NCBI RefSeq assembly: GCF_029852145.1
Contig: NC_079973.1
Location: forward strand, 13,102,385 to 13,166,384
Origin: Microplitis mediator
Lineage: Eukaryota > Arthropoda > Insecta > Hymenoptera > Braconidae
DNA: 64,000 bases
Direction of reading: 5' to 3'
The notes under the pieces are model-generated. The model did no database searches. It was not told the origin of the DNA and saw nothing but the letters and a program-made list of their open reading frames with translations. The position numbers and the translations under genes were made by a program. Shown here piece after piece: positions 57,967-64,000 of the stretch; the first letter of the stretch is position 1; each line of letters starts with the position of its first letter.

Positions 57967-60900
57967 CTGAAAAAAAAAAAATCAAAAATTATCAGTAGTA
58001 AATTTGAATATGTATATTTGCAATAAATTATTTAATTGGAAGTATATTGATTATATACCTGATACATTTTCCATTGTCTTTAACAGTACAGCATGCAATG
58101 TATTGATCGTTTTTTCCAAAGCTTCTTTTAAATTACTTTGCAAAGTTGAATGAGCAAGAAATAATGCAGCAAAAAGATCACCCGAGCCAACATAACTTAA
58201 TGGAATTTTAGGAATGTCAATTTTAATCATTTTTTCATCTAAAAAAATAAATAATCATTTTAAGTATTTTCAAAATCTTTGATTGCAAATTAAAAAAAAA
58301 AATAACCTTTAGAATTTCCAGCAATGGCTGTCAAATCATCATTGATATCTATTGATGATACGACAACTGTCTTTGGTCCTTGTTCATATAAATATTTCAT
58401 AGCAATTTTAACATCATCTATTGTCGTTATTTTTTTATCCGTTAACAATCTAAATAAAAAATAAAGTAATGATTATAATAATTATATTATAACGGGTGTG
58501 GTGCATCCCTACAGAGAATTTCTCTACATTATAAAACCTCACGAAGTTTTTTCCTACACGAATCAACTCTACAGATAAATTTTTATATCGCAACAACTCA
58601 ACAGAAGATTATTTCACATCGTTCCATCTCTACATGATAATTTCTCTCACATTGAAAATCTCTACAGCGAACATTTTTACATAGCGCTAAATTCAAACAG
58701 TAGAATTTTTGTTTTGACATTTTTTTAATAAAGTAGGTTAATTATATGATAGAATGAATGAATGAAAGTAAAATTAAATTATTTAAATATTACAATATCA
58801 GGGTGGTCACAAAGAAATGATTTGAAAATTCCCTGATATTTCCCGGTATTCCAGTAAAGTTTTTCACATTTTTCCCTGATTTAGAAATTTTATTCGTATC
58901 ATTTAGACACTCCAAGTTTTTATTATATTTTCATTTTTAATAATTAAATTTGATAATTAAATCATAAGAGAAACCATAAAAAAAGGCAATAAAATAAATT
59001 AATATTGCCTACTTTTAATTATTCGATGGTAAAAATGTATAAGTTAAAATATTTAATAAGAAATTTTATAATTTAAATAAATTCAAAATACACTAGTTAC
59101 AAAAATTAAGAAATATGTAAAAAATTTTAAATTTTTTATTAATTTTCAACAGTTTGTAACTCGAAGGAAAATGGTCGTAAAATAAAAACAAAAAGTCAAA
59201 CTGGAGCTTCAAGTGTCTAGTTTTCTGATCTGGATTTTTAAATTTTTTTATTATGCACGATTCCGGAGCAATAAAAAATCAATCATAATTATCGAAAAAA
59301 ATTTATTGAAGCTCGAAGACCGTTTTTAAGACGAGCAAAAATTTGGTAAATTTCTTTTTCAATAGGTTTCTTAGGATTTCTCCGGAACCGCACATAATAA
59401 AAAAATTTTAAGACCAGATTAGAAAACTAGACACTTGAAGCTACAATTTGCCTTTTTTTTTTTTTTCGTATGACCATTTTCCTTCGAGTTACAATCTGTT
59501 GAAAATCACTTTAAAATTTGAAATTTTTTTAATATCCCTTAATTTTTATAACTAGTGTATAATTGAAAATTTTTTAAATTTTGAACTGTTACAATTTAAT
59601 TCCCGGATATTTTTCGAAATTCCCTGACATTTCCATGATATTTCCCGGTTGCATTAAATTCTCTGATAATTCCCGGTTTTCCCAGTTCGTGGCCACCCTG
59701 AAAAGTGATGATTCACCACAACACAAATTTAGAAAAACCAGCTGCTTTTAAACTGGTGGTCTTGTGTTAACTTTCTGTGTTAATTATTATTTACTTAATA
59801 TTCTTTGTTGTCTTTATATTTTTATTCTTAATAAAATATTAATTGTCGAATAAGACAACCGTGGTACTGTTAAAAAATGATTGAAAGCGAAGATACAGCA
59901 CTTGTTACTGTATATAAACCAAAGTGGAAATCAAGTTCAAGTACAGAAAAAAGTTATCGAAATTGATACGAAAAGTTAAGACGAGACCACCAGTTTAAAA
60001 GCAGCAATCGTTGGTTTTTCTAAATTTGCGTTGGTGCGAATCATCACCGGTAATATTTAAATAATTTAATTTCACTTTCATTCATTCATTCTTTTATATA
60101 ATTAACCTAGTTTATTAATAAAATGTCAAAACAAAAATTCTACTGTTTGAGCTTAGCGCCATGTAAAAATGATCGCTGTAGAGATTTTCGATGAGAGATA
60201 TTATCATGTAGAGATGGAACGATTGGAAAATAATCTTCTGTTGAGTCGCGATGTAAAAATTTATCTGTATAGTTGATTCGTGTAGGGAAAAACTTTGTGA
60301 AGTTTTATAATGTAGAGAAATTCTCTGTAGGGATGCACCACACCCTATATAAGTATTTAATAAAAAAAATATGTACTCCAATTCAAATTGATTTGGCGTT
60401 ATAATGTCAGCTAGAGGAACAATTTTTTTTTTATAAATTTCTATCAATTCTTCAGGTACATATAACTTTCCATCATCTCCTAGAACTGGATCACATACTA
60501 CAAATAATAATTAATAATTAAATATTGTCATAGAATTTTAAAAAATTATTAAATGTAAAGCTGATATAATTAACGCCTGCTAAAGATTTCTATGCGAAGG
60601 TACACTTTTACCTGGCATTAATTAAGGCAGCGGTACATTCAACTCAAATATAAAAATTTACGAACAGTAAATAAGATTTGGGTTTTTTGTTTTTAGTACC
60701 GGAATTAATTGTGCAATATGCTCAAGGAATGAAGCTGATCCAACGTATCCAGTAAGTAAATGACTGTAGTGATGTAAATCATTTGCGACTAATCCGTCAA
60801 CTAACTGACCTGCAAATAAAAATATTATATATTTATATATCTTACGTACAGTGATAATTGAGAGGAAAAGGGGTCTGAAATACAAAAAAAAGAGCGTATT

Positions 60901-62409
60901 TTTGTGATTTTTTTTCAGAGTAAGTTCTTTATTAAAATTTTTAAAATTTGTGACATTATTAAGCATCATTTCAAGAATATTCTGCTAAATTTTCATTAAA
61001 AAATATTGAAAAACAAGCCAGCGGTAGTGGGGAGAGCCGAGTCACTTTAAAAAAAGTCTTCATGCCGTAGGCAGGATAACTCATGACTGCTTTATCTGAA
61101 ATCAAGAAACCAAAAAGATTTCTTTAGTACATAAGTTTATCTTGGATTAGAACGAAGAATTTTTTTTTTCATTAACTAATTATTTTTTAATTAAACAAAA
61201 GAAACTATTTTTGGTAAAAATCAGTTTTTTGATTGCACCTTTACCAAAAATTAAAAAATGAACATTTTGTTTATTCTTTCGTTCAAATCCAAGATAAACT
61301 TATGTACCAAAGAAATTGTTTTGGTTTTTTGATTTCAGATGAAGCAGTCATGAGTTATCCTGCCTACAGCATGGAGACTTTTCTTCTTGAGGTGACTCGT
61401 CTCTCCCCACTACCACTGGCTCATTTTTCAATATTTTTTTATGAAAATTTAGTGGAATATTCTTAGAATAATCCTTAATAATGTCACGAATTAAAAAAAT
61501 TTTCTTCAAAGACTATTGAAAAATAAGCCAGTGATAGTGGGGAGAGCCGAGTCACTTTAAAAAAGTCTCGATGCCGTAGGCAAGATAACTCATGACTGCC
61601 TCATCTGAAACCAAAAAACCAAAAATATTTCTTTAGTACATAAGTTTATCTTGGATTTGAATGAAGGAATAAACCAAATATTGATTTTTGAATTTTCGGT
61701 AAAGGTGCAATCAAAAAACTGATTTTTGCCAAAAATTGTTTCTTTTGTTTGATTAAAAAATAATTAGTTATTGAAAAAAAAAAATTCTTCGTTCAAATCC
61801 AAGATAAACTTATGTATCAAAGAAATCTTTTTGGTTTCTTGATTTCAGATGAGATAGTCATGAGTTATCCTGCCTACGGCATGAAGTCTATTTTTTTTAG
61901 ATGACTCGGTTCTCCCCACAACCACTGGCTCATTTTTCAATATTTTTTTATGAAAATTTAGCAGAATATTCTTGGAATGATGCTTAATAATGTCACAAAT
62001 TTTAAAAATTTTAATAAAGACCGTACTCTGAAAAAAAAAATCACAAAAGTATCCTCTTATTGTTTTGTATCTCAGACCTTTTCCCCCCTTAAATGAATAA
62101 ATTTATAATAATTAGTTATTAACTCAAATTCTTATCATTAAGAATATCTCCTTTAGTGACTTTGTAACCAGTATGATTTGATAACTGCACAGAATTTATG
62201 GCATCAACTTCGAATCCCAGGAGCTGTAAATAAATTAATTAATTTCTCTAATTATTTATCTTAATTAAATATTATTTACTAAAAATACTTCTAATAAAAT
62301 AAATAAAAATTCCATTTACCTGCAACGGAAATGTCGCACTTTTATTACCAACATATCCCGATACAACATGACTTTGAATTGATAAAACACGTAACTCTTG
62401 ACCAACCAT
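57857..62409 (-). CDS. Pdxk: Pyridoxal kinase, complete, seven exons, 295 residues
   Basis: ATP-dependent phosphorylation of pyridoxal, pyridoxine and pyridoxamine to the 5'-phosphates (vitamin B6 salvage, cytosolic, ribokinase-like fold). Exons 62409-62320, 62223-62124, 60809-60666, 60497-60377, 58449-58307, 58238-58059 and 57966-57857 join with agreeing phases into 888 bases ending in TAA. Family hallmarks: RVLSIQSHVVSGYVGNKSAT (residues 7-26), LGFEVDAINSVQLSNHTGY, LLTGYVGSASF, CDPVLGD (113-119), IVPLADIITPNQFE, and YVGSGDLFAALF with catalytic Asp220. Length fits animal enzymes (about 300). The ends match well, so start and stop are firm. Introns 2 and 4 are swollen by transposons. Confidence 0.96.
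58059..58238 (-). CDS. Pdxk: Pdxk exon 6 (residues 200-260)
   Basis: Carries YVGSGDLFAALFLAHS with the anion-hole loop and catalytic Asp220, then LKEALEKTINTLHAVL. Confidence 0.95.
58307..58449 (-). CDS. Pdxk: Pdxk exon 5 (residues 152-200)
   Basis: LLTDKKITTIDDVKIAMKYL then YEQGPKTVVVSSIDI; donor AAAG/GTTATT. Confidence 0.93.
58494..60345. mobile_element. 1.85-kb long-arm foldback element in Pdxk intron 4
   Basis: Ends GGGTGTGGTGCATCCCTACA and near-perfect inverse. Arms of about 350 bp (58494-58793 plus 59706-59770, against 59985-60345). The left arm is split by the element at 58799-59700. Open frame 60115-60447 is half exon, half element arm. Confidence 0.92.
58799..59700. mobile_element. 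0.9-kb foldback nested in the left arm of the intron-4 element
   Basis: Ends CAGGGTGGTCAC and inverted CAGGGTGGCCAC. Almost the whole length is palindromic around 59310, with TTCCCTGATATTTCCCGGT words at the ends. No 8-bp target duplication is visible. Confidence 0.88.
60377..60497 (-). CDS. Pdxk: Pdxk exon 4 (residues 112-152)
   Basis: CDPVLGDDGKLYVPEELIEI then YKKKIVPLADIITPNQFEL. Contains the DPVLGD and TPNQFE motifs. Confidence 0.95.
60666..60809 (-). CDS. Pdxk: Pdxk exon 3 (residues 64-112)
   Basis: QLVDGLVANDLHHYSHLLTG then YVGSASFLEHIAQLIPVLKT. Donor GTTCGT is non-consensus, but the GTAAAT four bases on would bring a stop after splicing. Confidence 0.88.
60862..62093. mobile_element. 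1.2-kb palindrome of palindromes in Pdxk intron 2
   Basis: Ends AAAAGGGGTCTGAAATAC and inverse (GTATCTCAGACCTTTT). Each half (60990-61445, 61516-61965) is itself a foldback with GTGGGGAGAGCCGAGTCAC and AGGATAACTCATGACTGC in both orientations, and the halves are inverses around about 61478. Open frames 61233-61466 and 60658-60969 include this sequence. Confidence 0.88.
62124..62223 (-). CDS. Pdxk: Pdxk exon 2 (residues 31-64)
   Basis: LLGFEVDAINSVQLSNHTGY then KVTKGDILNDKNL. The donor is the weak GTTAAT, chosen because it is the only one that keeps frame and alignment; the next in-frame codon would be a stop. Confidence 0.9.
62320..62409 (-). CDS. Pdxk: Pdxk exon 1 (residues 1-30)
   Basis: MVGQELRVLSIQSHVVSGYV then GNKSATFPLQ: the N-terminal strand and substrate-binding loop. 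Donor CAG/GTAAAT. Confidence 0.95.
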
Positions 62410-63209
62410 TTTAATAATTAAATAATTAACAATAATATAAATTATATATTATATAAAATAAAATATCGTAGAGTATAAAAATATATCCGATAACTGAAAG
62501 AAAAAGTATACAGAAATAATTAAGCACTCAGCCACACCCGTCCTTCTAGTTTCACAAAAACTCATACATTTTATTATCTATAGTTTTCTAAAATATGTTA
62601 ATAAAATTTATATTTCTTATCGCATGATAAAAAATTAAATATCGTTACGCTACAAAGGTTATGAAGGATTTTCTAAACGTCATGTCAATTTATATCTACT
62701 TGATTCTTATAAAAAAAATTTACTGTTCAATGACAAATTAATTGACGTATGACATAAAATATATGTAATCAATATCAAGTAAATATCAATTGTTAACTAC
62801 AATTACATTTAATTAAATAAATAAATATATAAATGAATAAAAAAATTTACTTACATTTAACTAGTGATAATTATTGCGCATAATTTAAAAATTTAAAAAT
62901 AAAGTTTTAGTAAAATTATGTAATCGATTACTTATAAATTTTTAATCGTTTTTATTTATTATTGATTACGATTACATATATTTGATATTTATGGATAAGT
63001 TTTATACTGATGAGTAAATAAACATGATCGTGATGATTATTTTTGTGTGTAGTTTAAATATTCAAACGTAAGATGTCACTAGTGTTTTAAAAAATGAATC
63101 TGTGATAGAAAATAGTGAATTCTCTCGAGTTATTCCCAAGTTAAAGTCCAAAATAAAACGTTACCAGATTAAATAATTTGTTAGTGAGAGTGAGATAAAA
63201 CGTAAAAGT
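62410..63209. promoter_or_regulatory. Divergent promoter region between Pdxk and the 63210 gene
   Basis: 800 bp between two opposed start codons. AT-rich, no clear TATA/Inr pair; several short AT palindromes. Sharing of a bidirectional promoter is inferred from geometry only. Confidence 0.5.
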
Positions 63210-63442
63210 ATGGCGACGTGGGAGAGTGATAAATTTTCGGATCATTTAAATTCCGTTAGTATTGATAATAATTTTGATGGTGTTCTTATAACCCATGATT
63301 TACAGGATTGTTTGGATGACAGTCTTGATCTTTCGAATTTTGATAAAGTTTATGATCAATCGGTTATTTCATTTAATAACGACAATGAAAAATATAACGA
63401 GGATGCTTCTTATATTTCGAAATTGTCTGATGACAGTTCAGG
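63210..63442 (+). CDS. First coding exon of an unrecognised acidic protein
   Basis: ATG in a good context (AAGTATGGC), 77 codons open, then GG/GTAAGA donor at 63443. The protein starts MATWESDKFSDHLNSVSIDN, is Asp/Ser/Asn-rich (about one residue in five is Asp or Glu) and has no recognisable domain, signal peptide or membrane segment. The codon pattern and donor favour a real gene; no second exon is found in the remaining 558 bases, which look intronic. Confidence 0.65.
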
Positions 63443-64000
63443 GTAAGACGTTTTTTTAAATAATTATTTATAAAGTAATTTTTTAAATTTCATTTTTAAG
63501 GTTTTATTTACTTGTAATTTATGTCAATCATCATTTAATTTTTTACCATCAATCATTTCATGGTGAACTTGATATAATTGTATCTCACTTCCTTATAAGG
63601 TCACTGAAGATTTTTGAAATTGAAACTTTAGTGAAATTTTTAAAAAAATTTTTATTGAGGTTTTTGCTATTGATTTATTTTGATATAATTACGTATGTAT
63701 TTTTGTATATTTATGTACACATGTATATCTATATATATATAAATATATAAAGTAACTGATTGTATAGTTATCGCTTGTTGAATTTTGTTTATGAGCATGA
63801 TTTTTCGGTGATATATTTTATTACTCAATAGACAGAAGAAGCAGGTGTCCTTCTTACTATAAATAATTTTAATCTTTTGGAGTACAGAAGTATGATTTCC
63901 TAATATCAGAATTAATTTTTGTGTTTTACGTCATATTAGAAATTTCGCTTGAGTATTTCCAAACTGTGGTAAAATATTATTTATTTTATATCAGATGATT
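63443..64000 (+). other. Intron of the 63210 gene (incomplete)
   Basis: AT-rich, no acceptor followed by an open frame was found before the window ends. Confidence 0.5.

Noticed and set aside
1..64000. Integrated virus-derived (for example bracovirus) sequence
   Set aside because: No viral gene family, integrase, capsid or excision-site motif was recognised; the hymenopteran look alone is not evidence.

Overview
This window is eukaryotic, AT-rich, intron-bearing insect DNA. The proteins that can be spliced from it look hymenopteran. The combination of small host introns with very dense, young, palindromic non-autonomous DNA transposons would suit a parasitoid wasp, but the species is an inference and is not proven here.

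Two genes are solid. The left edge (1-5865, minus strand) holds the start codon, the complete PR/SET domain and part of the central linker of the PRDM1-family repressor Blimp-1, in five coding exons whose splice phases all agree; the zinc fingers lie beyond base 1. The right part (57857-62409, minus strand) holds a complete seven-exon pyridoxal kinase of 295 codons. Divergent from it, at 63210, is the first coding exon of an unrecognised acidic protein (plus strand). A broken, intron-containing copy of an SH3-protein gene lies at 51091-52049.

Between Blimp-1 and the pseudogene lie about 45 kb with no credible coding sequence. This stretch alternates two kinds of DNA: base-balanced non-repetitive islands that look like developmental regulatory DNA (with ecdysone-response-like, Blimp-1-like and FTZ-F1-like motifs), and a dense mosaic of short inverted-repeat elements. 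Nearly all the large inter-exon sequence of pyridoxal kinase is likewise transposon: one foldback element carrying another in its arm (intron 4) and one 1.2-kb palindrome built from palindromes (intron 2).

The repeat mosaic is the most informative part. Many elements are flanked by TA and end in a shared short terminus (CAC, then G or T/A positions, then an A-run), but their interiors are made of unrelated short palindromic words repeated many times. Two families (24.9-25.9/36.0-36.6 kb and 41.25-42.0 kb) share an architecture of word array, AT linker, tRNA-like arm, linker, word array, although the words are unrelated. Several empty-site comparisons within the window prove past movement: two 423-bp elements with perfect 8-bp target duplications (hAT-like), an element inserted at different positions in two copies of another element, and two insertions in one copy of a long-TIR element that the other copy lacks.
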